Below, in pieces: positions 23,181 to 34,330 of a stretch of 64,000 bases of DNA. The stretch's first letter is position 1; every line of letters begins with the position of its first letter. This DNA is from Ancistrus triradiatus (Eukaryota; Chordata; Actinopteri; Siluriformes; Loricariidae). The stretch spans positions 310,001 through 374,000 of the forward strand of contig JAJAGP010000099.1 in assembly GCA_025084515.1 (NCBI GenBank). Reading direction: 5' to 3'. Below the pieces are notes generated by a model. It had not been told where the DNA came from. It saw only the letters and a program-made list of their open reading frames with translations, and did no database searches. Made by a program: the position numbers and the translations under genes.

Positions 23181-23329
23181 AGTGTGTTGTATTTACATCT
23201 CTCAGCTGCTTGTGTGTGTCTTTATGGCTTGTTTTAAAGCGAATATATGAACCATTCTACTGAATTAGTTCAAAGTTAAAACATTGTTAAGTTTGTTTGA
23301 CTGCTTTCCAAAATCTTTGTTCATATGTA

Positions 23330-24313
23330 CACTCATTGATCACTTTATTAGGTACACATCATTTCTACACTCATTGTCCATTTTATCAGTTCCACTTACC
23401 ATATATGCACTTTGTAGTTCTACAATTACAAACTGCAGTCTATCTGTTTCTCTGTATACTTTATTAGTCCTCTTTACTCTGTTCTCTAATGGTCAGGACC
23501 CTCACAGTTCAGGTCCTATTTGGATGGTGGATCATTCTCAGCACTGCAGTGTGAGTTGTTCTGGTATGAGTGCATCAGATACAGCAGTGCTGCTGGACTT
23601 TTTAAACACTGTGTTCACTGACTGTGGTAGCCTAGTGGGTAAGGTACTGGACTTTGGACCACAAGGTCCAGGGTTCAAATCCCACCTGTACCAAGCTGCC
23701 ACTGTTGGGTCCTTAAGCAAGGCCCTTAACCCACAATTGCTTGGATTGTAAGACTGTATCAATTGTAAGTTGCTCTGGATAAGGGCGTCTGCTAAATGCT
23801 GTAAATGTAAATGCTCTCTATTAGACCCATCTACCATATTGCTCCACTTTGTAGGTGTAAAGTCAGAGACAGCAGCTCATCTGTTGTTGCACAGTTTGTG
23901 TTAGTCATCCTCTAATCCTTCATAAGTGCTCACAGGATGCTGCCTACAGGATGCTAGTGGCTGGACATTTTTGGTTGGTGGACTCTTTTCAGTCCAGCAG
24001 TATCACGTAGGTGTAAAACTGCCCGTAGCACTGCTTTGCCTGATCCACTCATATCAGCACAACACATGCTAACACACCACCACCACATCAGGGTCAGTGC
24101 AGTGCTGCGGATGATCCACCACCCAAATAATTCCTGATCTGTGGGGGTCCTGATTATTAGGGAACAGAGTAAAGGGGACTACCAATGTATGTAGAGAAAC
24201 AGATGTACTACAGTCTGTAAGTGCTTTTATATGGTGAAATGGTAAAATGGACAATGGACAAATGGACAATGAGTGTAGAAATGATATGTGGCTAATAAAG
24301 TGATTGGTGAGTG
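23330..24313. mobile_element. Non-autonomous element with long inverted repeats, split by a SINE
   Basis: The left end CACTCATTGATCACTTTATT pairs with the right end AATAAAGTGATTGGTGAGTG. The match continues for more than 150 bp (CTACACTCATTGTCCATTT / AAATGGACAATGAGTGTAG and more). TA flanks both ends. A SINE sits inside at 23618-23811. No coding sequence was found. Confidence 0.8.
23618..23811 (+). repeat. SINE inserted in the long-inverted-repeat element
   Basis: A full-length, well-preserved copy from GACTGTGGTAGCCTAGTGGG to the CTGTAAATGTAAATG end, so it is younger than its host element. Confidence 0.9.
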
Positions 24314-24323
24314 TATACATATA

Positions 24324-24514
24324 CAGTTACAGCATTTAGCAGACACCCTTATCCAGAGCGACCTACAATTGATACAGTCTTACAATCCAAGCAACTGTGG
24401 GTTAAGGGTCTTGCTCAAGGACCCAACAGTGGCAGCTTGGCAGAGGGGGGATTTGAACCCTGGACCTTGTGGTCCAGAGTCCAGTACCTTACCCGTTAGG
24501 CTACCACAGTCCCA
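24324..24514 (-). repeat. tRNA-derived SINE with L2-type tail
   Basis: A complete minus-strand copy: CATTTAGCAGACACCCTTAT to GGCTACCACAGTCCCA. It starts 10 bp after the right end of the long-inverted-repeat element. Confidence 0.88.
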
Positions 24515-25436
24515 AATGTATATTGTACTATTGTACTAAGTGCATTACATGGGCAGTAAACAAAGTTTTGAACTGTTTTCAGTTTCCTTAAATCACTAGG
24601 AGGGTTTCCTTTGCACAAGAAGGGTTCAAATCCCATTTCTGCCAACTTGCGACTGACTAAATTTAGTCAGTGTCTGACTAAATGTTAATGTACATGTACC
24701 TAAAAACAAAGGGATCAAACTTCTCACCATGTGGCCATGAAGAAAAGGGGTGTGTCTCATACAGTGTTCAAAATGGAGGGTTGTGGCTAAAATAAGACTC
24801 TGTCTACTGACTAAAATTAAAATTTCATTTAAAAATTAGATTATTATGACTAATGATTAACAGAAAAAAATGCAAATAAAAATACATCACATACATACAT
24901 ACATTATTATTACATTTAATTTTATATATTTCAATAATTTTCTTACACATTTGTTGATAAAGTGGAGATTTTTTCTCCATTTGAAATGTATGGGTAGGGT
25001 TTAAGAACTGACTCCAAATATAAAGAATAAATAATATATACAAATAATAATTTTGTATATATTTAGCTTATAACTACCTCAATTAACCTCAATCATCATT
25101 CATGTGAATCTAAAGTCTGAATTTTTATTTTTAGTAGGTCCTTTTTTCCTCACTGTGGGACTGCAGTTTGATTTAACGAATTCAGTAAAATGGTCCGAAG
25201 CAGACAGAAAAAAGTCATTAAATTGAAACGAACAAAGAATTCTTTGTGAACACCCTTCAGTCTTTGAAGCAATGTCAGACTGCCCTGATCACTTCCTTCA
25301 TGACATAAAATACTACAGGAAGACCGGCGATAACATTAATGTCCTGATTTAGTAAGATACATATGCAGGCTCGATTTTACCTTCAATAAATTGGCCATAC
25401 TGATTTAATAACAGGCTCTATGGAGGATTGTAGGTC
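24515..25436. other. Intron without clear features
   Basis: AT-rich sequence with a SINE-head scrap near 24626 (GGGTTCAAATCCC). No exon was seen. Confidence 0.4.
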
Positions 25437-25750
25437 TGTGGAGGTGGGTGCTCAGTGATTAAGGCTCTGGATTGCAAATTGGAAGGCTGTGAGTTCAAAT
25501 ACTGTTTGTGCCAAGCTGACACTCTAGGGGCTTTAAACTCTCTATTGGTTGGATTGTATCCTGTTTCAACTATAAACGGACTCGCACAGAATTTGTCAAA
25601 CAATTAAATGGCACGTTAAAGAAGTGAAGGTTATAAAAAGTTGTCAGTTTAGATCCACAGGGCCCTTGAGCAAGGCACTTATCTCTTCAGTGTTCAGTTT
25701 AATTATAAATTGTTCCGGATAAGAGCATCTGCTAAATGCTGGAAATGTGA
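25437..25750 (+). repeat. Second-family tRNA-like SINE, interrupted
   Basis: The head GGGTGCTCAGTGATTAAGG with box-B-like GAGTTCAAATAC, then a later tail CCTTGAGCAAGGCACTTATC and AGAGCATCTGCTAAATGC. This is the family amplified at 48105-49450. About 100 bp of other sequence separates body and tail. Confidence 0.6.
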
Positions 25751-25959
25751 AATTGTAGGATTATGTATTTCAAATAAACAAATAAACATTTTTATAGCTT
25801 TGCTTAATGAATATGGGGTTTTGGGAGCAGTAGCACTTAGTGTGGCCTACACAAACATTGTGTAGATAACTGTGTATGTAATAAAGAAGAAGGGCAGGTA
25901 TTAATCTGAATAACACTTTGCAGTTTCACTGTAGTACGTTTCTATACTAAAGATCTATA

Positions 25960-26983
25960 CAGTGGGGCAAAAAAGTATTTAGTCAGCCACTGATTGTGCA
26001 AGTTCTCCTACTTAGAAAGATGAGAGAGGTCTGGAATTTTCATCATAGGTACACTTTGAGAGACAAAATGAGAAAAAATATTCAGGAAATCATATTGTAG
26101 GATTTTTAAAGAATATAATTATAAATTATGGTGGAAAATAAGTATTTGGTCAATAAATTTGGTTCAACTCAGTACTTTGTAACGTAACCTTTGTTGGCAA
26201 TGACAGAGGTCAAAAGTTTCCTGTAAGTCTTCACCAGGTTTGCACACACTGTAGTTGGACCTGGACATGTACTGGCTTAAGCAAGAGTCCCTCTCGGCGT
26301 AGTGTGTTACTGATGGTAGCCTTGTTACTTTGGTCCCAGCTCTCTGCAGGTCATTCATCAGGTCCCTCAATGTAGTTCTGGGATGTTTGCTCACCGTTCT
26401 CATGATCATTTTGACCCCACGGGATGAGATCTTGTATAGGGCCCCAGATCGAGGGAGATTATCAATGGTCTTATATATCTTCCATTTTTTTTACAATTGC
26501 TCCCACAGTGATTTATTCACACCAACCTGCTTGCCTATTGTAGATTCACTCTTCCCAGTCTGGTGCAGGGCTACAATTTTCTTCCTGGTGTCCTTTGACA
26601 GCTCTTTGGTCTTGGCCATGTTTGAGTTTGGAGTCTGACTGTTTGAGGCTGTGGACAGGTGTCTTTTATACAGATAATGAGGTCAAACAGGTGCCATTAA
26701 TACAGGTAACTAGTGGAGGACAAGAGAGCTTCTTAAAGAAGAAGTTACAGGTCTGTGAGAGCCAGAAATCTTGCTTGTTTGTAGGTGACCAAATACTTAT
26801 TTTCACCATGATTTACAATTTAATTCTTTAAAAATCCTACAATGTGATTTCCTGGATTTTTTTTCTCATTTTGTCTCTCATAGTTGAAGTGTACCTATGA
26901 TGAAAATTACAGACCTCTCTCATCTTTCTAAGTAGGAGAGCTTGCACAATCAGTGGCTGACTAAATACTTTTTTGCCCCACTC
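25960..26983 (-). mobile_element. Tc1-like transposon, family 2, internally deleted, copy 2
   Basis: TA-flanked ends CAGTGGGGCAAAAAAGTATT and AATACTTTTTTGCCCCACTC are inverted. It is oriented opposite to the copy at 11221 and is slightly shorter (1.02 kb). Confidence 0.9.
26165..26619 (-). pseudogene. Tc1-like transposase N-terminal remnant
   Basis: On the minus strand a start near 26619 reads MAKTKELSKDTRKKIV, followed by the first HTH and then, after frame changes, MIMRTVSKHPRTTLRDLMND and LQRAGTKVT. All catalytic motifs are deleted, leaving only DNA-binding parts. Confidence 0.8.
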
Positions 26984-27010
26984 TACTGTCAACATATTAA
27001 AATGTTTCTC

Positions 27011-27642
27011 CAGGTACTCCCCGTTTTACAATGGCATGACTTTTACGATATTTCGACTCTAAGATGAGGATCCGATAATGCATTTAAATATAGACTCAGC
27101 AGAAACCATACTCTTAATTTTGAATTTCGGGCAAACAATATGCTGTATGATGGTCTCCTGCACTCTCCCACTATGAATGATGTAGGGAGTCATGTGGCAA
27201 GAGTGATGACTGCTGGGAAATGTAGTGAGGAAAAACCGTGGTCGTGCAATAGTCATTTTTGTTTCTCACTTTCGATACATTATTCAATAAATGACATGAG
27301 ATATTCTATACTTTCATATAAAATAAGCTTTTTGGTGATCTTCCCCAACTGAAGTTCAATGTAAGTGTTTTAACCATATTTAAGGTACGCCACCCACTAC
27401 GATACTCTTCCTGCATTCTCCTGTGCTAGGTGAAGGAACTCAGCAGTGCATGATGTAGGGAGTCACATGGCGAGAGTGATGAGTTCTGGGAAATGTAGTC
27501 AGGAAAAGCCGTAGTCGTGGTCATGTTTTAAGCAGGTTAATATACAGTATATATTATAAAAAACTTCTCTGTTGACGATAAATTCAACTTACGATGGATT
27601 TGTCGTGATGTATCACTACCATAAGTCAAGGACTACCTGTAT
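27011..27642. mobile_element. MITE with CAGGTACTCCC-type ends, copy 2
   Basis: CAGGTACTCCCCGTTTTACA at the left and AAGTCAAGGACTACCTGTA at the right are inverted. The GGGAAATGTAGT phrase occurs twice, as in copy 1 at 6703-7292 but in reverse orientation. Confidence 0.7.
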
Positions 27643-28885
27643 TGGGTTCTCAGTGCTCATTGCACATACATTTCCCATAAAAAAACACCCACAACTTACA
27701 CCCTGAGCACATTCCCAGTATATTGCATCGCACATGTCTGGAATCTGAGTAACTCGGGGGCTAATCTCGTGTCTGTATCTCATGTCACATTCATCTCATG
27801 TCTGTATCTGATATTTCTTGAAAGTGTCTGTGCTTTGAACAAAGCAGCGTGCAGTGTTTGCTCTCCTGTCAGGCAGAGTTGATTAGAAGAGGATTGATTG
27901 AGCCTCAGCTGTAATGGTGAAGGCCCAATCACAGACGTCGGCTACTGCCGCCAGCTAATCTGCAATCACTTGTTTTTTCAAAGTACCCCATCACAGAACC
28001 GCTTTTTGTCATCCCGTAGCCTACCTGCCTCGAATTTCCTCTAGGTTTCTCACCCAGAATCGTATATCAACAGCTGATTGCGTCCTCCATTGCATCATTA
28101 CCGCTAGAAGATTGGAGAAGTCATTCAGACTAGCCCATCAGCAATTTGGGCACATTATGACACATTACGTGTGTTCTGTTCTAACAAATACCGTGTGCGT
28201 TTACAGTGTGTAATAGATCAGGAAGAAGACGTTTCAACTGATCTAATATACTGCCAAGTCAGTCTGAAACTAACCATGAATAAAACATCCTCTTAATTTA
28301 ATCATTTTACCCGAGCTCATACTCCATTAAATTCTTATGTTTTTAATAGAGCATAACTCAAAACGACACCTGTTTTAGGTCGCGGCGCCTCAACCGTTCT
28401 GCACGCCAAACAGCTGCGGTAGTAAAATGAAGACGGGTTTCATTCTGACGAAATAACTGTGCCTTTGCAATGAAGTCTTCCACGGTTTTGGTGTAAACCA
28501 AATTAGAATGACTATTTCAAACTATCTTGATTGCATGCTCAATAATCCAGGTAATCACTTAGATGCGGGGCAGGGACGCGTCTCCCTCACAGTTTGGAGG
28601 TGATCACCTCCCCTTCCACCAGGGGTGGGTTCCCAAGTCTCAGTGATCCTTGGATCTGCACATATGTTTGTGTCACATGATGTCAACCAATCCATCTAAT
28701 CCAATTTGGGTGCTCTGCTCAGCTAATGCGACAGCAACCAGGGGTGCCCCCTCATTACAAAAACATTGAGGGCGATTACATCCACTTAATAATCTGGACA
28801 TAATCTGATTTCTGCAGTTATCTGATTATTCAAGCGGTCATGTATACAGCATACTCCGATCTAGAAATCTGATCAAGTCATCCAT
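27643..28885. other. Repeat-poor intron, possible conserved segments
   Basis: No transposon or exon was recognised. 27840-28060 is GC-balanced with GATTGATTGAG, CAATCACAG and GCTAATCTGCAATCAC words. Any regulatory role is a guess. Confidence 0.35.
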
Positions 28886-29087
28886 TCATTTACATTTACA
28901 TTCATAGCATTTAGCAGACGCCTTTATCCAGAGCGACTTACAATTGGTACAGTCTTACAATCCAAGCAATTGTGGGTTAAGGGCCTTGCTCAAGGACCCA
29001 ACAGTGGCAGCTTGGCAGAGAGGGGATTTGAACCCTGGACCTTCTGTTCCATAGTCCAGTACCTTACCTGCTAGGCTACCACAGTCC
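28886..29087 (-). repeat. SINE, first of a head-to-tail pair
   Basis: A complete minus-strand copy from TTAGCAGACGCCTTTATCC to GGCTACCACAGTCCC. It abuts the next copy. Confidence 0.88.
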
Positions 29088-29089
29088 CA

Positions 29090-29284
29090 AACATTTACGT
29101 CATTTAGCAGTTGCCCTTATCCAGAGCAACTTACAATTGATACAGTCTTACAATCCAAGCAATTGTGGGTTAAGGGTCTTGCTCAAGGACCCAGCAGCTT
29201 GGGATTTTGGGTCAGGGTGAGATTTAAACCCTGAACCTTCTGGTTCATAGTCCATTACCTTAACCACTAGGCTACCATAGTCCC
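29090..29284 (-). repeat. SINE, second of a head-to-tail pair
   Basis: A minus-strand copy with a few small differences (GGATTTTGGGTCAGGGTGAG in place of the usual GCAGAGGTGGG). It begins immediately after its neighbour. Confidence 0.85.
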
Positions 29285-30164
29285 ACATCCGTTAAATAGA
29301 ACTGGATTTTTATCGCAGTAACCAGATTTCTCATTGCACATATATCCTTAATCTGATTTCAGTCGGTTTTCTCAGTCTGCAACGTCCGCTTATTCTAATT
29401 TAATAATTTAATTTCTTTTGGGCTTCTTTACATAGACTTCGTGGTTGTTTCTGTCACGGGATGTGGCAACCCTCATATTAAACACAGCTCCAGTGAAATG
29501 GCTTTCAGTTCCATAACACTTTTATGGAGACCCGGAAAGGTTACGCTCAAGGAAATATTATTTGTTAAGTTTGAAGTTGAACGCAGTCATTGTTATATAA
29601 GAAGTCATTCAAATTATGGAGATGTTTCTCCTTAAAGCATATTTTATATTAATGCTGTAAACACATAAGCTGGTGATAAGTTCATAAGGCAACTTAAAAT
29701 GGCCTGACCTGGCAATCAGTTTAAGTTGCTCTGCTAATTAACTTTTCACCCTATAATAAACTGAACTAGATCAACAGTACGGGTGATAAGGATAACTGAA
29801 CTAGATCAACAGACTTGTCGATGAACATGTACCCTGAACATGCCAGCCCATGACAAGTCTATTTAAAGGTTGCTATTGGAGAATCAGGCCGATCCCCTCC
29901 CTCAAGCCAAGCCCAATCATGCTTGTGTGAAGCTGGCCTTCTGGGGTTCAAACCAGGGTCATCACATCATATGAGCACCCAATATGAATATCAAATTGGG
30001 AAATGTTTGTGTTTACTTACTCTTGCACTCGGGGGTTATTTCAAATGCACTCACATCATGGATAATCTGCATTAGGTGGGAAATGATAATTAAGCTCAGC
30101 CAGCAAGTTTTTGTGATTATGCACAGGTCTTCATTTAATAGCAAACTGTTTCCTTCCCTAACAG
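29285..30164 (+). other. Intron leading to exon d
   Basis: There are no recognised repeats. A short duplication, AACTGAACTAGATCAACAG, occurs near 29758 and 29796. A pyrimidine-rich tract (CTGTTTCCTTCCCTAACAG) precedes the exon. Confidence 0.5.
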
Positions 30165-30282
30165 TCCCACCGGTGTTGTCAGTGCCTCAGCAGTCCTTCA
30201 ACGCTACAGCTGACTACGGAGAATCAGTGACATTCACCTGCAGGGCTTACGGCTCTCCTGAACCTGATGTTACCTGGCACAG
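30165..30282 (+). CDS. ncam2: ncam2 exon d: first half of Ig domain 3
   Basis: The exon follows CTTCCCTAACAG and enters with two bases completing Val. It encodes PPVLSVPQQSFNATADYGES and VTFTCRAYGSPEPDVTWH. The first Ig3 cysteine is in FTCRA and the core Trp in VTWH. An N-glycosylation sequon (NAT) lies at the start, at the position also used in mammalian NCAM2. It ends in phase 2 before GTAGAA, a weaker donor. If the intron were kept, the reading frame would meet TAG at once. Confidence 0.95.
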
Positions 30283-30790
30283 GTAGAACACACTGCACGT
30301 AGGATCCTATCTCACATAGGCAATAGTTTTAGGGAGGGAATGTGGGGTCCCTCTCAAAGTTTGGAGGGGGTAACATTTGCCACACAGTAATTCCTGCTCA
30401 CAGGATCCTTGTGATTTTGTGTTTTAACAGTATAATTAGATTTGGCCGAAATGATCATTGTTGTTATTTTTAAATCATGTTATTTTTATATAATTATGGT
30501 TGGGTACTGTGAAGGAAGAAAGGCAGAGTTGCTGGTTTTCCCACCAGTAAATGCTCATCCTATATGTGGACGCCAAGGCATTTGCTTTACTGTGCACTAG
30601 GTAGGTGCTATAGTGCATTTAGCAATGCTGTCAAAGGATTAACACATTTAATTATGTTCATCGCACTAACGTTATCTTGTTAATAACTTTTTTTTTTGGT
30701 ATTTGATGCTTAAAAAATATTTTCTTTCCTTTAAAAAGCAGTACATAGTCATGTAGCATACACAATATAATACTGTATCTACAGACATCA
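30283..30790. other. Intron start without clear features
   Basis: Nothing is recognised except T-rich and AT-rich runs. Confidence 0.4.
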
Positions 30791-31210
30791 AGTCAAGTCA
30801 GATTTATTTCTATAGTGCTTTCTACAATGGGGCTTTTTTTTGTTTGCTTGTTTGTTTGTTTTGTTTTACAAGGATCAATTTTCTATTATCTTCTACTATC
30901 TAAGCCCAGTCCCAAATTGAGAAAGCTTAGGGCAACAGTGGAAAGGAAAAACTCCCTAAATGTTATAAGGAAGAAACCTTGGGAGGCCCAAGACTCAAAA
31001 ACGGACCCAACCTCCTTGGGAAGCCTAGATGATTACATGTAAGAATGAAACTAAGTTGTCCAATTAATATGTTTTTAGTAATAATGTAAATAAACATAAG
31101 CTAAATAAATGTTAACAGAGGGAACACATTTAAAATATAATAATTAAAATATAGCGTAATACTTTTGAGAATGAAATATTATGAAGAGCATAATAAAACA
31201 GAATATAACT
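30791..31210 (-). repeat. 5'-truncated LINE 3' end
   Basis: ATTTATTTCTATAGTGCTTT, CCCAGTCCCAAATTGAGAAA and GGAAAAACTCCCTAAATG are shared with the 3' region of the neighbouring, longer copy. On the minus strand this is the element's 3' untranslated region. Confidence 0.75.
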
Positions 31211-31228
31211 GTAGCATATAAGACAATA

Positions 31229-32350
31229 AGTCATATTTATTTATTTATTTATATAGCGCTTTTTACAATGGAGCATTGTCTCAAAGCAACTTTACAAGTT
31301 TAGATTATCTCCTAATAATTACGTCCAATCCCAAATTGAGCAAGCCTAGGGCAACAGTGGCAAGGAAAAACTCCCTGAGTGTTATAGGAAGAAACCTTGG
31401 GAGGACCAAGACTCAAAAAGGGACCCAACCTCCTTGGGTGGCGTAGATGATAAATCTAAGAACGAAACTAAAGTCATGGAGTCAAAGTTAAAATAAAATG
31501 TGAAGTATGCACATCAGCATTAAGTGGCCCGGGTATGATGGGGCTGGAGCTGATGACGGAAGCAGCTTGAGTGGAGCTGCAGCGGATGAACATCATGTGT
31601 GGGGCTGGAACTGCCAGAAAACAGAAAATGTAATTAGTTATGGATTAAGAGCACAGTGTCTATTAACAATCACTGATGCCATGTGTAGCATGAGACCCCG
31701 GCAGCATTAGCTATAGCAGCATAGCTAGAAAGAGGAGAACTGGTAGGTAACACAGCCAAGAGGGATCACATGAGACATTGGCAACCCCACGGGAGGCAGA
31801 AGACAGCAACCCAACGTCTCTGATCACCATAAGACTCTTTGACTATGAACCCCCAGCTCTGCCCTTAGTCTAAGGCAAGGATGCACGAGTCAAGATCACG
31901 AGGACCGAAGCCCAGTTCAGCCAGACCGCCCACTCGACACTCCCGGCTAGCGGACAAGGCAGGCAGGCCAGACATGACTCCAGACTCCCAGTGACCCAAG
32001 CCATGCATCCTGGTCTAAATCTAGTCAAAAGGCCTGTGTAAATAAGTATGTCTTTAGCCTAGACTTAAAACTTTGTAGAGTGTCTGAGTCTTGAACGAAA
32101 GTGGGAAGTTTATTCCATAGTTGGGGGGGGGCCCATGTATGAGAAAGCCTTTCCCCCTGCTGTGACTTTTTTTAATTCTAGGAACTAAAAGAAAGTCCTG
32201 CACCCTGCGAACGAAGTAGACGAGTTGGATTGTAAAACTCTAAGAGGTCACTCAGATAATGTGGGGCCAGGCCATGTAGAGCTTTATAAGTTATAAGAAG
32301 TATTTTGTAATCAATGCGGAATTTGACTGGTAACCAGTGCAGTGATGATG
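31229..32350 (-). mobile_element. Truncated non-LTR retrotransposon (L2/CR1-like)
   Basis: Read from 32350 leftward, a reverse-transcriptase C-terminal segment is followed by about 800 bp of 3' UTR ending in AGCGCTATATAAATAAATAA. The shorter repeats at 17999, 30791, 43334 and 58173 match only this 3' part, as expected for 5'-truncated copies. Clade assignment is from the protein phrase only. Confidence 0.75.
32040..32345 (-). pseudogene. Reverse transcriptase C-terminal fragment
   Basis: The minus strand reads LHWLPVKFRIDYKILLITYK then ALHGLAPHYLSDLLEFYNPT, the conserved end of CR1/L2-type reverse transcriptases. A one-base frameshift after LSF leads into VPRIKKSHSRGKAFSYMGPP and LWNKLPTFVQDSDTLQSFKS. 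The catalytic motifs lie upstream of the 5' truncation and are absent. It is not functional. Confidence 0.8.
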
Positions 32351-32749
32351 ACAATAAAGAAAATAAATATAAATATTGCCCATATATACAGTATGTATGT
32401 ATGTATATATACACTACTAATATATTACTTGTACAGACATGTACTATAAGCTTCAACAGAATGCATGTATTACTCTTTAATATATGAAGTTATCACACCC
32501 TCCCATGACCCTTTTCTCCTTGCCCCGCATATTTAATCCCCGTCTCCTGTGTACCTTCTTGTTTGGCATTTTCACACACCTCATTTCTAATGACTCCAGT
32601 TTCTCTGCTGGTTTCTTTCTGCTCCTTGTCTTTGTGTTCTCGTCTCTTGTGCATCTGTATGTCTAGTATGTTTCTTGTTTGATGTAATTCTGTCCTGTGG
32701 TCCATATTGGTTCTGTGTTTCATTGTTTGTTGGCTTTAGCTCTTTGTAT

Positions 32750-33060
32750 GTCTTAGCAATGTCTGTTTGTCCTACCATGGTCTGTCTGTATTAGCACTTA
32801 GTCTAGTGGTATTCTTAGCATTGTCCATTTGTATTATCTCTACTTTGTATTAACACTGCCTGTTTGTGTAGCGTATTGTTTGTATTAGCACTGTCTGCTG
32901 GGATTGGCACTTTCTGTTTGTAGTAGCACGGTCTGTTTGTGTTCACATTGTATGTTTGATTTAGCCCGGTCTATTTGTATTGGCTCACTGCCTTGTTGTG
33001 TTAGTGTTAGCTTTTAACCGATGTCCCTTTGCACTAGTGCCTTTGTCTCTTAGCATTGTG
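32750..33060. repeat. Degenerate minisatellite
   Basis: The phrase TTTGTATTAGCACTGTCTG and variants recur at irregular 20-45 bp spacing (TTTGTATTAACACTGCCTG, TTTGTAGTAGCACGGTCTG and others). Copies are too diverged to define a unit exactly. Confidence 0.6.
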
Positions 33061-33089
33061 TGTCAATATTTTGACTTTTAGTAGCCTTG

Positions 33090-34145
33090 TTTTAGGTGTG
33101 TGCGATATGTATCATCTATGATAATATCTCAATTTGGTTTTTACGATGTGCGAGCTGCCATTATCGAATGTGTCACCCAGTTTGCAAAACCAGTCAAAAA
33201 CATGCTTTAAGAGTTTTCACGTATTCCCAGCGCCATGTAGCCAGAGTGCATGCAGCAAGCTAGTACAGGAACCACAAATCAAGCTAGTGTTCTACCTAAA
33301 AGTGCATTAAGTTCACAATGAGTGAACAAACTGGAGACAAAATGCACACATCACCAGCCTCACAGTCTGCTTAGTTAGATTTAATTGCTAGACATGGCTG
33401 CTCCTTACTTACATGGAGTTGTTTTGGCTGTAAAAGGCTGATGTTGCTCAAAAAACTGGTTGCCATTAAAGACAGCTTGACAACTAACTTATTTCACTAT
33501 CTGCAAACAAACCACTGTGCAGAATATGGAAATTATAACAAACATCAGGAACCAGCTGTCTACATCAGGCTTAAATCAGCCAAGGTACCAGCACAAAAAC
33601 ACACTCAGCATTTAAGTTTCCTTCAATGTTATTTCCATTTATGTCATTATTAAGCAAGCTAGAGCCAGCTAGTACAATGTAAGACCTTTACAAACACATT
33701 TTTGAAGTATACAGTATATATACGTACATATATATATGTTGGTTGAACACAGATGAATGTGTGTTCATCCAACACTGTGTCTCTTGTAAATAAACCATCC
33801 ACACTTGCACATATGTCTGACTCCGTTTCCCTGCTTTATCAGAAGAGTGACAGTAATGACAATAATCTGCTGTCAGAAAGTAATGAGCAAAGCCTAAACA
33901 TAAGGAAGTGTCTGAAATCATTACAGTTTTGTTCTATATAGACAAATAGTGCTATAAATGGTATGTAGAATGTAGGGAATAGTGATTAGCCTTCCATTTC
34001 AGGCTCATAAGTAGAGTTATGAGACTCATAAGTACAGTTGACTTATGTGGTCCAACAACAAAAAATGTGAATAACAGCATGAAAATAATTATTTTCATTA
34101 TTATATTATTGTTCCAATTACAAAGTGTTCATTTGACAGCCCTAG
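33090..34145 (+). mobile_element. Relic of a hAT-type element
   Basis: The segment begins at GGTGTGTGCGATATG, continues with coding scraps of a BED zinc finger and ends near TTTGACAGCCCTAG, a sequence typical of hAT ends. The two ends do not form a clean inverted repeat, so the boundaries are tentative. Confidence 0.5.
33318..33660 (+). pseudogene. hAT transposase BED-finger remnant
   Basis: On the + strand MSEQTGDKMHTSPASQS is followed, after a stop and frame changes, by TWSCFGCKRLMLLKKLV and DSLTTNLFHYLQTNHCAEY. The W..FG.K and TTNLF.HL...H pattern is the BED zinc finger at the N terminus of hAT transposases. Cysteines of the finger are eroded and no catalytic domain was recognised. Confidence 0.6.
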
Positions 34146-34153
34146 TATTTATC

Positions 34154-34330
34154 TTTATAACATTTAGCAGTCCTTTTTAACCAGAGCGACTTACAGCTGT
34201 TATAACCTAACAAGGTACTGTCCAAAAAATTAAGGGTTAAGGGCTTTGCTCAATGACCAATCAGAGCTGCTGTTGGTGCTGAGATTTGAACCCTAAACTT
34301 TTTGGTCAATTGTCTAAGACTGTAACCATG
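34154..34330 (-). repeat. Diverged tRNA-derived SINE
   Basis: CATTTAGCAGTCC, CCAGAGCGACTTACAGC and GAGATTTGAACCC match the SINE family on the minus strand. It is older than most copies. Confidence 0.7.

Noticed and set aside
23284..23751. 155-codon open frame
   Set aside because: It runs from the arm of an inverted-repeat element into a SINE. The second part is the standard SINE translation seen in many copies.
31507..31710. 67-codon frame in the LINE region
   Set aside because: It lies in the 3' untranslated region of a minus-strand non-LTR element and has no recognisable product.
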